A DNA stretch of 64,000 nt from Algibacter pacificus (GTDB lineage: Bacteria > Bacteroidota > Bacteroidia > Flavobacteriales > Flavobacteriaceae), in the NCBI RefSeq assembly GCF_008033385.1, contig NZ_VOGY01000008.1:124001-188000 (forward strand), given 5' to 3'. Numbering within the stretch: the first letter of the stretch is position 1; every line of letters begins with the position of its first letter. Below, piece after piece: positions 17,295-25,704 of this stretch. The notes under the pieces are model-generated. The model did no database searches, was not told where the DNA came from, and was given only the letters and a program-made list of their open reading frames with translations. The position numbers and the translations under genes are program-made.

Positions 17295-20138
17295 ATGTCC
17301 GATAACAAACGCGTATTTCTAGTTGATGCTTTTGCATTAATTTTCCGTGGCTACTATGCCTTTATAAAAAACCCAAGAATAAATTCTAAAGGTGTAGATA
17401 CCTCAGCTATTTTAGGATTTATGAACTCCCTTTTAGACGTTATAAAACGGGAAAGACCAGACCATTTAGCCGTTTGTTTCGATAAAGGTGGCAGTGCCGA
17501 TCGTGTTGAAATGTTCGAAGCCTATAAAGCCAATAGAGACGAAACACCCGAAGCCATAAAAATTGCCGTACCAATTATTCAGGATATTTTGAGAGCCATG
17601 CACATCCCTATTATGGTAAAAGCAGGTTTCGAGGCCGATGATGTTATTGGAACACTTGCCAAACAAGCCGAAAAAGAAGGTTACCAAACCTTTATGGTAA
17701 CACCAGATAAAGATTTTGCACAATTAGTAAGCGAAAATATATTTATGTATCGCCCCGTTTTTGGTGGGGGTTACGAAACTTGGGGTATTCCCGAAGTTCA
17801 GAAAAAGTTTGAAGTTACCGATCCATTGCAAGTAATTGATTTCTTAGGCATGATGGGTGATGCCAGTGATAATATCCCTGGATTACCTGGCGTTGGCGAA
17901 AAAACAGCCAAGAAATTCCTTGCCGCTTATGGCTCTATGGAAAACCTTTTTGCAAACTCGCACGAGCTTAAAGGAAAGATGAAAGAAAAGGTAGAAGCCA
18001 ACCAAGAACTCGGTTTACTATCTAAAAAATTGGCCACGATTATGTTGGATGTTCCGGTGGAATTTAATGCGAAAGATTTCGAATTAGATCAACCAGATAT
18101 TCCGAAAGTAACCGAAATTTTTGAAGAATTAGAATTTAGACGTTTAATCGATAATTTCACAAAAACTTTTGCGGTTCAAGCAGCAGCCACTTCAACAGAA
18201 ACCACTGAAAAAAACACCAGTGAAAAACCGACCCCAAAAGAAGAAGCTTCGGCTGGCGCAGGGCAATTTTCATTGTTTGGTGGAGATCCATCAACCACCA
18301 CCGAAGTGGTTACCGAGCACAGCCGAAAAACAGCCGAAAACACCTCGCATTTTTATCAAAGTGTAGCCGCAGGAATGGGGACAAAGTTATTTCTTAAAAA
18401 TTTAATGAGTCAAACCTCGGTGTGTTTTGATACCGAAACTACAGGCTTAAACCCACTAACCGCAGAACTGGTTGGTATTTCATTTTCATGGGAAATTGGA
18501 AAAGGCTTTTACATCCCATTTCCGGAGGATAAAACCGAAGCCCAAGACCTCATCGAGCAATTACGACCGTTCTTTGAAAGTGAAAGTATTGAAAAAGTGG
18601 GTCAGAATTTAAAATACGACATTAAAGTATTAGCAAAATACAATGTCGATGTTAAAGGTAAACTGTTCGATACCATGCTCGCCCATTATCTTATTAATCC
18701 AGATATGCGCCACAATATGGATATCTTGGCCGAAACCTATCTAAACTACACGCCTATTGCTATCACCGAATTAATTGGTAAAAAGGGAAAAAACCAATTA
18801 TCCATGCGCGATGTGCCCTTGGAAAAACAAACCGAATACGCTGTTGAAGATGCCGATATTACCCTGCAATTAAAAGCACATTTCACCAATGAACTCGGCC
18901 AAGCCAATACTCAAAAATTATTTGATGATATTGAAATTCCGTTACTTCGTGTACTAGCTGCCATGGAATTGGAAGGGATTAATTTGGATAAAGAGTTTCT
19001 AAATTCTTTAGCTGAAGCTCTAAATAACGATATTGAAACCTTAGAAAAAAGCATTTACGACGCCGCAGGCGAGGAATTTAATATCGGGTCTCCAAAACAA
19101 TTAGGGATTATCTTGTTTGAAAAATTAAAACTGGTAGATAAGCCTAAAAAAACCAAAACAGGACAGTACGCCACAGGGGAAGAAATTTTATCTTACCTCG
19201 CTAAAGATCACGAAATAATTCAGCATATTTTAGAATATCGTGGACTAGCAAAACTGAAAAGCACTTATGTTGATGCCTTACCAACACAGGTTGAACCTGC
19301 AACAGGTCGTGTACATACCGATTATATGCAAACCGTTGCTGCCACAGGCCGTTTAAGTAGTAACAACCCCAACTTACAGAATATCCCTATCCGTACCGAG
19401 CGTGGTCGCCAAGTACGTAAAGCCTTTGTGCCTCGCAATGACGATTATATTTTATTAGCGGCCGATTATAGCCAAATAGAACTGCGTATTATTGCCGCCT
19501 TAAGTAAGGAGGAAACCATGATTGAAGCCTTTAAAAATGGCGAAGATATTCATGCTTCTACCGCATCTAAAGTATTTAATGTGCCTTTAGATGAAGTGAC
19601 TCGCGAGCAACGTAGCAACGCCAAAACCGTAAACTTCGGAATTATTTATGGCGTGTCTGCCTTTGGGTTAAGTAACCAAACCGATTTATCGCGTGGTGAA
19701 GCCAAAGAACTTATTGACACCTATTACGAGACCTACCCAAAGCTAAAAAAATACATGAGCGAGCAGGTCGATTTTGCACGCGATAACGGCTATGTGCAAA
19801 CCGTTTTAGGGCGTCGTCGCTATTTAAAAGATATTAATTCTAGAAATGGTATGGTGCGCAGTGGCGCAGAACGTAATGCTGTAAACGCCCCTATACAAGG
19901 ATCTGCTGCCGATATTATTAAAATTGCCATGATTAATATTTTTAATAAATTAGAGGCTGGCAACTATAAAACCAAAATGCTTCTGCAAGTGCATGATGAA
20001 TTAGTATTCGATGTTTTTAAACCTGAATTAGAGGATATGAAAACCTTAATTAAAACCGAAATGGAACAGGCCTTTAAAATGGATGTGCCGCTTGATGTGG
20101 AATTGGATACGGGGCTGAATTGGTTGGAAGCGCATTAA
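17295..20138 (+). CDS. polA: DNA polymerase I
   Basis: Repair and Okazaki-fragment polymerase of 947 residues. I chose ATG 17295 (MSDNKRVFLVDAF) because the upstream in-frame codons lack family similarity and overlap a promoter box. Domains in order: 5'-3' exonuclease (VDAFALIFRGYYAF; GLPGVGEKTA helix-hairpin-helix), a variable Thr/Glu-rich linker at about 290-350, 3'-5' exonuclease, and the family A polymerase. The proofreading residues look intact (FDTETTGLNP near residue 377, NLKYDIK, YAVEDAD), unlike the exo-dead Bacillus/Taq forms. Polymerase motifs A (DYSQIELRI, about 724), B (RSNAKTVNFGIIYG) and C (QVHDELVF, about 899) are complete. Confidence 0.98.
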   Translation: MSDNKRVFLVDAFALIFRGYYAFIKNPRINSKGVDTSAILGFMNSLLDVIKRERPDHLAVCFDKGGSADRVEMFEAYKANRDETPEAIKIAVPIIQDILRAMHIPIMVKAGFEADDVIGTLAKQAEKEGYQTFMVTPDKDFAQLVSENIFMYRPVFGGGYETWGIPEVQKKFEVTDPLQVIDFLGMMGDASDNIPGLPGVGEKTAKKFLAAYGSMENLFANSHELKGKMKEKVEANQELGLLSKKLATIMLDVPVEFNAKDFELDQPDIPKVTEIFEELEFRRLIDNFTKTFAVQAAATSTETTEKNTSEKPTPKEEASAGAGQFSLFGGDPSTTTEVVTEHSRKTAENTSHFYQSVAAGMGTKLFLKNLMSQTSVCFDTETTGLNPLTAELVGISFSWEIGKGFYIPFPEDKTEAQDLIEQLRPFFESESIEKVGQNLKYDIKVLAKYNVDVKGKLFDTMLAHYLINPDMRHNMDILAETYLNYTPIAITELIGKKGKNQLSMRDVPLEKQTEYAVEDADITLQLKAHFTNELGQANTQKLFDDIEIPLLRVLAAMELEGINLDKEFLNSLAEALNNDIETLEKSIYDAAGEEFNIGSPKQLGIILFEKLKLVDKPKKTKTGQYATGEEILSYLAKDHEIIQHILEYRGLAKLKSTYVDALPTQVEPATGRVHTDYMQTVAATGRLSSNNPNLQNIPIRTERGRQVRKAFVPRNDDYILLAADYSQIELRIIAALSKEETMIEAFKNGEDIHASTASKVFNVPLDEVTREQRSNAKTVNFGIIYGVSAFGLSNQTDLSRGEAKELIDTYYETYPKLKKYMSEQVDFARDNGYVQTVLGRRRYLKDINSRNGMVRSGAERNAVNAPIQGSAADIIKIAMINIFNKLEAGNYKTKMLLQVHDELVFDVFKPELEDMKTLIKTEMEQAFKMDVPLDVELDTGLNWLEAH

Positions 20139-20155
20139 AATAATATAATTTATTT

Positions 20156-20404
20156 ATGAATGAATACAAAACTATACAAACAGAATATTTAAGACCGTCC
20201 AGAACTATTGAAACGGTACTAGTGTCTTATAAAAACTTAAGTGAAGTATTCTTTGTTTACAACTATGAAGGCATTTCTTTTCGATTATTTAAAACACATT
20301 TAGAATTAATTACTTTCTTCCAAAATAAATCTGAGTGCAATTTTCACTTTAATACAGAAAATGAGCTAGATATTTTTTTGAATGAAGTTAAATTGTCAGC
20401 ATAA
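20156..20404 (+). CDS. small hypothetical protein
   Basis: 82-residue ORF starting 17 nt after polA. No signal peptide, membrane segment or known motif; it is rich in Phe, Tyr and acidic residues. A domain is not recognisable to me. The tight spacing after polA could mean cotranscription, but base use looks like the AT-rich accessory genes that follow. It could be the first gene of that accessory patch. Confidence 0.6.
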   Translation: MNEYKTIQTEYLRPSRTIETVLVSYKNLSEVFFVYNYEGISFRLFKTHLELITFFQNKSECNFHFNTENELDIFLNEVKLSA

Positions 20405-20446
20405 AGTATATAAGAACCACCTACTAATATCCTTTTTTAAAATAAG

Positions 20447-20833
20447 ATGAAAACAATTTCAGTCACTTGCGCCATCATTCATTTTAAGGATAAAGTTTTG
20501 GCTGTTCAAAGAAGCAAAACAATGAAACTTCCTTTGAAATGGGAATTTGCAGGTGGAAAAATTGAAGCAGGAGAATCTGAAATTGATTGCATTAAAAGAG
20601 AAATTTTTGAAGAATTAAATATTCAAATTGAAGTCAAAGAAAGGTTAACTCCTGTAACTCATCAATACCCGGATTTTAAAATAAAGCTGATTCCTTTTAT
20701 AGCTGAATATACTTCCGGAGATCTAGAATTAAAGGAACATGCTGATTATGTTTTAGTTCATAAAGAAGAATTAACTAAATTAGGCTGGGCTGAAGCAGAT
20801 TTGCCTATTTTGAAAGAATTTTTAGGGCATTAG
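20447..20833 (+). CDS. NUDIX hydrolase, MutT-type NTP pyrophosphohydrolase
   Basis: 128-residue single-domain NUDIX enzyme. The NUDIX box is complete (GGKIEAGESE then REIFEELNI, matching Gx5Ex7REUxEExGU apart from the last Gly). The start SVTCAIIHFKDKVLAVQRSK and the WEFAGGK context are those of small MutT/CTP-pyrophosphohydrolase-like proteins, which hydrolyse oxidised or non-canonical (d)NTPs. It is convergent with the DUF2075 gene, overlapping its end by four bases. Substrate unknown; housekeeping sanitation or an accessory role next to a nuclease gene are both possible. Confidence 0.93.
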   Translation: MKTISVTCAIIHFKDKVLAVQRSKTMKLPLKWEFAGGKIEAGESEIDCIKREIFEELNIQIEVKERLTPVTHQYPDFKIKLIPFIAEYTSGDLELKEHADYVLVHKEELTKLGWAEADLPILKEFLGH

Positions 20834-22797
20834 AATAATTCTTCAAGACCAATTTCTTTTAAATAACTATAAGTTCCATCATAAAAACTATTTGGTCGAG
20901 TTTGGTCAATATCTGAACCTTTAGGGATAAAAATTATCATTCCTTGTCTAGCTCTAGTTAGCAGAACACGATAAGTATTTTTGAGGTAGTCTTTACTTAT
21001 CTCTTGATTTATATTCATCCATTTTGTACCCTTAAAACTTTGGTACTTCCATTCATGATTATCAATATGAAAATTTGCACCCCAGGTTAAGCAAGTTCTA
21101 TCAATTTCTAAACCTTGAATATCAAATTCTGTAGCTATATCCTCAAGAAAATAAGAAGACCTAATATCATCACTATCATTTAGAAACCAATTGGGTGCTG
21201 AAATTTCATTTTTCACATCTAGACCTAAAGCTTTTAAACGTCTTGCTCCAGAAGAAGCAACTAATCCAATTCTTTCAGTTCCTTTGCTTTTACTTCTCAG
21301 CCATTCTTTAGCTTTTCCTAAATTTCTAGTTAAAACAATAGGAAATGTTTTATTAACCTCTAAAAATAGCTCTCTTGCTTTTTCTAAATTTAGTTCTAAC
21401 AGTTCATGAACAAATTCGGAAACTAATTCTGACCGAAAAGACCTTACCGATGCAGATAAGTGTAACTCTTGTTCTGAATGAGCATTGTTTTTTAACCAAT
21501 TTTTATGCTTATCCGTTTTGATATAATTGGGACTATCTACAATTAAATTAGAAAAATGAATATTCCAATCCTTGTAATTATTTTCAAACGCATTAACCCA
21601 TTCTTCAAGACCAGCTTCTCCAGTGTTAATTTCTTGTCCTCCCCCAATAAGACAAACAATTGTACACCAATCCTGATGACGATTCATAACATCAATTAAA
21701 AATTCTGGTTCTGACATCCCAAAATTTTCAATTCCTTTTTTACGCTTCATAAAAGAATTTGCTTGTTGTTTAGTCCAAGCGCGTTGGGCCTCATCAAAAA
21801 CAACTACCTTTTCTGTTGGTTCAATTGTGTTTTTTAAATACTCATCTCTAAAATGATGTATATTTTGAATAAATGCGCTTGTTCTTCTTCTAGCGTCTCC
21901 TTTTGTTATTTTTTCTCCATTTTCTTTAATAGTTTTAAATAAATCCATTGCTAAAGCTTCTCTAAGAACATCCACTAAAGGTCCATTTCCTGATAAAAAT
22001 ACTGCATGTTCATCTTCATCTGCTTTCATTCTTTCATTAGCGATATTCAATCCTGCCAAAGTTTTCCCTGCACCAGGAACACCAGTTATAAAACAAATTG
22101 ATTTTTTATTATTATTTTTTGAATATTCAATAACCCTATTTATACAATCAGAAGTTTTTGTTAAATTGATTTTATCAGAATCATGTCTTGAAATTTCTTC
22201 AACATTATGTCCTTTATATAATGCTTGAGCAAATTCTATAATTGTGGGTGTTGGTTTGTATTTTGAATTTTCCCAAATTATTGTATCAAGTTTATTATAA
22301 GGGTTTATAAGAAATTCACTCAAAGTTTCTTTAATAGTAAACTTATTACATTTGGCTACCTTATTTAATTCTAAAACTTCATCAACATTAAAGGGTAAAG
22401 CTTTTGCATTTGTTGAAACCAATACAGGAATAAGTTTAGCATGATGACTCCCTTCATGAAAATTCTGTAAATCTAAACTATAATCTATTACTTGTAATTC
22501 TGCATGTTTTTCATATTTTTCATCACCAACTTTAAATTCAACAACAAAAATACAATCGTTAATAATTATGATGTTATCTACACGTTTTCCCATTCGTGGA
22601 ATTTGAAACTCGAAATAGATTTCACCTTCAAATTCTTGCAACTCTCTTTTTAAAATTTCTATTTGTTCAACCCAAGCATTTTTTTGTAAATCTTCTAAAT
22701 GACGATTAGTATGATTTAAACTAAGTTTACCTAAAATGTAATTAGAATCATCTTTTAAAAACCCTAAAATAGAATTATTATAATAAGCTCTATTCAT
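20830..22797 (-). CDS. PD-(D/E)XK nuclease fused to SF1 helicase (DUF2075)
   Basis: 655-residue protein with two parts. N-terminal part: a RecB-like nuclease pattern, RVD74 ... VVE87FK89 ... LQ102VIDY106, which gives D-(12)-ExK-(12)-QxxxY. C-terminal part: a DUF2075 superfamily 1 helicase/NTPase with Walker A GVPGAGKT (239-246), Walker B VVFDEAQRAW (DEAQ 335-338), GGGQEINTGEAG, SVRSFRSE and the motif VI segment YRVLLTRARQGM. It lies in one operon with the XRE gene and overlaps its end by eight bases, so translation is probably coupled. Action on DNA is inferred. The pair resembles a compact anti-phage or anti-plasmid module. I cannot test whether it is a named defence system. Confidence 0.9.
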   Translation of the reverse strand: MNRAYYNNSILGFLKDDSNYILGKLSLNHTNRHLEDLQKNAWVEQIEILKRELQEFEGEIYFEFQIPRMGKRVDNIIIINDCIFVVEFKVGDEKYEKHAELQVIDYSLDLQNFHEGSHHAKLIPVLVSTNAKALPFNVDEVLELNKVAKCNKFTIKETLSEFLINPYNKLDTIIWENSKYKPTPTIIEFAQALYKGHNVEEISRHDSDKINLTKTSDCINRVIEYSKNNNKKSICFITGVPGAGKTLAGLNIANERMKADEDEHAVFLSGNGPLVDVLREALAMDLFKTIKENGEKITKGDARRRTSAFIQNIHHFRDEYLKNTIEPTEKVVVFDEAQRAWTKQQANSFMKRKKGIENFGMSEPEFLIDVMNRHQDWCTIVCLIGGGQEINTGEAGLEEWVNAFENNYKDWNIHFSNLIVDSPNYIKTDKHKNWLKNNAHSEQELHLSASVRSFRSELVSEFVHELLELNLEKARELFLEVNKTFPIVLTRNLGKAKEWLRSKSKGTERIGLVASSGARRLKALGLDVKNEISAPNWFLNDSDDIRSSYFLEDIATEFDIQGLEIDRTCLTWGANFHIDNHEWKYQSFKGTKWMNINQEISKDYLKNTYRVLLTRARQGMIIFIPKGSDIDQTRPNSFYDGTYSYLKEIGLEELF

Positions 22798-23065
22798 TGC
22801 TATCCGTTTTTAATTTATAATCGTGATAGCTTAGTTTAGAGTTCTGATTTTTAAAATTCAATAAATCAGAAATATCCATTTCAAAAGCTTTTGAAAAGAC
22901 AGCAATGTTAGTAAGAGATATATTTCTCTCCCCTCTTTCAATCATGCCAATATAAGTCCTATGAAATCCTGTTTTAAAAGAAAGTTTTTCTTGACTTAAT
23001 TTATTTTCGAGTCTTAACTCTCGAATTCTTTGTCCAAATTCTTTCAGAATAAATTTATTTACCAT
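22790..23065 (-). CDS. XRE-family HTH transcriptional regulator
   Basis: 91-residue single-domain regulator. The helix-turn-helix covers about residues 8-60: FGQRIRELRLENKLSQEKLS, then TGFHRTYIGMIERGERN, a textbook Cro/C1 type. It is divergent from the small gene at 23168 and upstream of, and overlapping, the nuclease/helicase gene. The intergenic region between the divergent genes holds a perfect 14-bp inverted repeat, so autoregulation is likely. C-protein-like control as in restriction-modification loci is a fair comparison. Confidence 0.93.
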   Translation of the reverse strand: MVNKFILKEFGQRIRELRLENKLSQEKLSFKTGFHRTYIGMIERGERNISLTNIAVFSKAFEMDISDLLNFKNQNSKLSYHDYKLKTDSNE

Positions 23066-23076
23066 TAATCGAAACT

Positions 23077-23114
23077 ATACTTATTGTATGCCAAAATCAA
23101 CATACAATAAGTAT
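23077..23114. promoter_or_regulatory. perfect 14-bp inverted repeat, operator candidate
   Basis: ATACTTATTGTATG (23077-23090) and CATACAATAAGTAT (23101-23114) are exact inverted copies separated by 10 nt. The repeat sits 12 nt upstream of the XRE start and just before a promoter box for the divergent gene, the right place for an XRE operator controlling both directions. Confidence 0.75.
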
Positions 23115-23122
23115 CATTTAAT

Positions 23123-23130
23123 TATCTTTG
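23123..23130 (+). promoter_or_regulatory. -7 promoter box of the small gene at 23168
   Basis: TATCTTTG matches TAnnTTTG exactly and begins 9 nt after the right arm of the inverted repeat, so a bound regulator would cover the promoter. Confidence 0.5.
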
Positions 23131-23167
23131 GTATTATTAAATGGTAATCTTCAAAAAAACAAATCCA

Positions 23168-23383
23168 ATGAAAAAATCAAAAAAAATTCTTTATGCTATA
23201 TTTAAAAACCAAAAGCACTTAGGAAACGAACTAGGAACTTCTAAAAAAGATGCAATAAAATTCTATTTGATTGCTTCAGGATATGGTGATCTAACTGCAA
23301 AAAAAGAATTAAGTAAAAACTATTCAGCAGAAATAGCTATAAATGGAGTTCATCATTACTTGAAAAAAACTAAAAAAATGTAA
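23168..23383 (+). CDS. small basic hypothetical protein
   Basis: About 71 residues from the Met of MKKSKKILYAIFKNQ; an in-frame ATG at 23141 adds nine residues but would sit almost at the predicted transcription start. The protein is Lys-rich, soluble, with no motif that I recognise. It faces away from the XRE gene across the shared operator candidate, so it may be a third component of that locus or an unrelated flanking gene. Confidence 0.55.
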   Translation: MKKSKKILYAIFKNQKHLGNELGTSKKDAIKFYLIASGYGDLTAKKELSKNYSAEIAINGVHHYLKKTKKM

Positions 23384-23504
23384 TTCTATAAATATCACTA
23401 CCAATCCCTCATAAACCCTAAAATTAAGCCAAAACCTTGGTTTATATTAGGAGTATTTACTATGTTGCCTTGTTTCAAATTAAACCATAAAAACAAAACA
23501 CATC

Positions 23505-24413
23505 ATGTTTAAAAAACTAGTTGGTATAGAGCCCTTAGCATTAATTCCTTCAGCAAATAAAACATTAGAATCTTTCGCAGAAACGGTGGTATTACATAGC
23601 GATATGCCCACCACTGCTAATGAGATTGTAGAGCGTATTGGGGATGCCGATGCCGTTCTATTAAGTTACACCACCACATTAACCAAGGCTATTTTAGAAC
23701 GTTGCCCTAATGTGAAATACATAGGCATGTGCTGTTCCTTGTATACCCCAGAAAGTGCAAATGTAGATATTAACTATGCTAATTCTAAAGGGATTACCGT
23801 AACAGGGGTTCGCGATTATGGCGACGAAGGTGTAGTAGAATATGTAATTAGCGAATTAGTAAGGTGTTTGCATGGCTTTGGAACCACAGCCGACGGAAAA
23901 CCAAGAACCCCATGGACAGGTATACCACGTGAAATTACCGGACTAAAAGTGGGTATTGTAGGCCTTGGAACATCGGGTGGTATGATAGCCGATGCGCTTA
24001 AATTTCTAGGTGCCGAAATCAGCTATTTTGCACGAAGCGAAAAACAAGCCGCTAAAACCAAAGGTTACACTTTTTTACCATTAGACCAACTTATGGAAAC
24101 AAATGAAGTGATTATAACCTGCCTAAATAAAAATACAATTTTATTACACGAACAAGAATTTACCAAACTCGGGCAGCATAAAATTCTATTTAACACAGGA
24201 TTATCTCCAGCATGGGATGCCGAACCGTTTAAAGCCTGGATAGAAACAGGTAGAAACGAAGTATATTGCGATACCATTGGCGCTTTAGGCGACACGCAGC
24301 TTTTAAAAAATCCCAATGTAAATTGTGTAGAAGTTGCCACTGGGCGAACACAACAAGCCTTTGTAAGGTTAAGTGAAAAGGTTTTAGATAATATTGTTGC
24401 TTATTTAAAATAA
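23505..24413 (+). CDS. D-isomer specific 2-hydroxyacid dehydrogenase family protein
   Basis: 302-residue NAD(P)-dependent dehydrogenase. The Rossmann motif GIVGLGTSGG lies near residue 150, preceded by the family's EGVVEYVISELVR helix and followed by substrate-domain return near the C-terminus. The canonical catalytic Arg/Glu/His set is not obvious: the equivalent of the final His region reads DTIGALGD. The substrate is unknown. It lies between the XRE locus and the DUF559 repeat array, as a single gene. Confidence 0.85.
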   Translation: MFKKLVGIEPLALIPSANKTLESFAETVVLHSDMPTTANEIVERIGDADAVLLSYTTTLTKAILERCPNVKYIGMCCSLYTPESANVDINYANSKGITVTGVRDYGDEGVVEYVISELVRCLHGFGTTADGKPRTPWTGIPREITGLKVGIVGLGTSGGMIADALKFLGAEISYFARSEKQAAKTKGYTFLPLDQLMETNEVIITCLNKNTILLHEQEFTKLGQHKILFNTGLSPAWDAEPFKAWIETGRNEVYCDTIGALGDTQLLKNPNVNCVEVATGRTQQAFVRLSEKVLDNIVAYLK

Positions 24414-24422
24414 TTTGAATTA

Positions 24423-24573
24423 GCTAATCTCTCCTCCAAAGGGCATTATTACTGTTTGATAAATACTTTAGGATAAAACCTGGTAGTTTAGAAAGTTTAA
24501 ATCCGCCTTAAAACGCTTAAATTAAAAACAAGAAGACCAAGTCAATATCCCCTCGAGGGGATTATAGGGGTAC
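24423..24573 (+). repeat. 151-bp palindromic-end element, copy 1 (left end diverged)
   Basis: The right end is typical (TCCCCTCGAGGGGA at 24548-24561 then TATAGGGGT). The left end, CTCCTCCAAAGGGCA, is a worn version of the TCCCCTCAAGGGGACA seen in the intact copies. The left boundary is estimated from the common length. Confidence 0.6.
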
Positions 24574-24597
24574 AAAAAACTACAACTATAACTAAAA

Positions 24598-24748
24598 ACA
24601 CCCCTACGGTCCCCTCAAGGGGACAACACTACCCATGATATATTTAGATGTAATTTGTAAATTAAAAGTCCAAAATATTGTAGTAAAAACCTAAAAAACA
24701 AAACAATAAGACTGAGTCAATATCCCCTTGAGGGGATTATAGGGGTGT
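24598..24748 (+). repeat. 151-bp palindromic-end element, copy 2
   Basis: Begins ACACCCCTA and ends TAGGGGTGT, exact inverted copies. Just inside each end is a 14-bp palindrome (TCCCCTCAAGGGGA at 24610-24623, TCCCCTTGAGGGGA at 24723-24736), so the imperfect terminal inverted repeats reach about 28 bp. The middle is AT-rich. The DUF559 gene ends 8 bp further on. Confidence 0.85.
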
Positions 24749-24755
24749 CCGCAAT

Positions 24756-25121
24756 TTAATCAACCAATTCCTTAACCTTATCCTCAATAACCAACAAAAC
24801 GCTAAACATATTCTTTTTAACCTCTTCATTTGAAAACCTCAAAAAGGTAACCCCATAAGCTTCCAATTCACCTTGCCGTTTTGCATCATATAAAAAACTG
24901 TGGTCGTGGCTAGAACCATCAATTTCAATCGCTAAACCTATTTCGTGACAATAAAAATCTGTAATATAATTTAGCATAGGAACTTGCCTATGAAACTGAA
25001 CACCATAAGCACGTTGCTTTATCTTCTGCCAAAGTAAAACTTCGGGTAGTGTACTATTTTTTCTTAATTGTCTAGCGAGTAGTTTTAGTTTGGGATTGTA
25101 TGGAATTATTTTATTTCTCAT
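24756..25121 (-). CDS. DUF559 (Vsr-like) endonuclease domain protein
   Basis: About 121 residues from the Met of MRNKIIPYNPKLKLLARQL; an in-frame Met 29 codons upstream (25208) gives a long hydrophobic leader that is not typical. The DUF559 signature is present: RKNSTLPEVLLW, YITDFYC, LAIEIDGSSHD and FLRFSNEEV, the fold shared with very-short-patch-repair and other PD-(D/E)XK nucleases (Asp in TDFYC, Glu-Asp in EIDG). The gene is embedded among the 151-bp palindromic elements: one complete copy ends 8 bp beyond its stop, and a worn right end lies behind its start at 25211-25250. Its action on those repeats is inference. Confidence 0.88.
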   Translation of the reverse strand: MRNKIIPYNPKLKLLARQLRKNSTLPEVLLWQKIKQRAYGVQFHRQVPMLNYITDFYCHEIGLAIEIDGSSHDHSFLYDAKRQGELEAYGVTFLRFSNEEVKKNMFSVLLVIEDKVKELVD

Positions 25122-25210
25122 AATTATTACCCTGCTGTATCTAATAAGTTTCTCTAAGGATACAATGATTAAAATATACCTATAATAATTCGAAAAATAA
25201 AATTTCACTG

Positions 25211-25270
25211 ATTTTTCCTTAAAAAAGGATTATAGCAGTGGAGGTTTTTGGTAAAGCTTCTCATGTAAAA
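25211..25270 (+). repeat. diverged right end of the palindromic element plus linker
   Basis: TTTTCCTTAAAAAAGGATTATAG corresponds in position to the palindrome plus TATAGGGG end of the intact copies, and the following AAGCTTCTCATGTAAAA linker is identical to those at 25622, 25688 and 26057. Confidence 0.55.
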
Positions 25271-25271
25271 A

Positions 25272-25421
25272 ACACCCCTATGGTCCCCTCAAGGGGACAA
25301 CACTACCCATGACATATTTAGATGTAATTTATAAATTAAGAGTCCAAAATATTGTAGTAAAAACCCAAAAAACAAAACAATGAGACCGAGTCAATATCCC
25401 TCGAGGGGATTATTGGAGGTT
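25272..25421 (+). repeat. 150-bp palindromic-end element, copy 3
   Basis: Left end ACACCCCTA with TCCCCTCAAGGGGA (25284-25297). The right palindrome has lost one C (25397-25409) and the terminal nine bases read TTGGAGGTT instead of TAGGGGTGT. Confidence 0.75.
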
Positions 25422-25465
25422 TTTAAAAAAAGATCTAAAATTATAAACTTACTCATCTCTAGAAA

Positions 25466-25616
25466 ACACCCCTACAGTCCCCTCAAGGGGACAACACTAC
25501 CCATGACATATTTAGATGTAATTTGTAAATTAAGAGTCCAGAATATTGTAGTAAAAACCTAAAAAACAAAACAATAAGACCGAGCTAATATCCCCTCGAG
25601 GGGATTATAGGGGTGT
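25466..25616 (+). repeat. 151-bp palindromic-end element, copy 4
   Basis: Intact copy: ACACCCCTA ... TAGGGGTGT with inner palindromes at 25478-25491 and 25591-25604. The length is identical to copies 2 and 7. Confidence 0.85.
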
Positions 25617-25635
25617 CCACAAAGCTTCTCATGTA

Positions 25636-25704
25636 AAACAATAAGACTGAGTCAATATCCCCTTGAGGGGATTATAGGGGTGTCCACAAAGCTTCTCATG
25701 TAAA
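25636..25704 (+). repeat. solitary right half of the palindromic element (copy 5)
   Basis: Palindrome TCCCCTTGAGGGGA at 25658-25671, then TATAGGGGTGT and the AAGCTTCTCATGTAAAA linker. It joins directly to the end of the previous linker, with no left end. Confidence 0.75.

Noticed and set aside
25380-25562. 60-residue ORF in the repeat array
   Set aside because: It runs across two palindromic elements and a linker; no codon bias or motif supports it.
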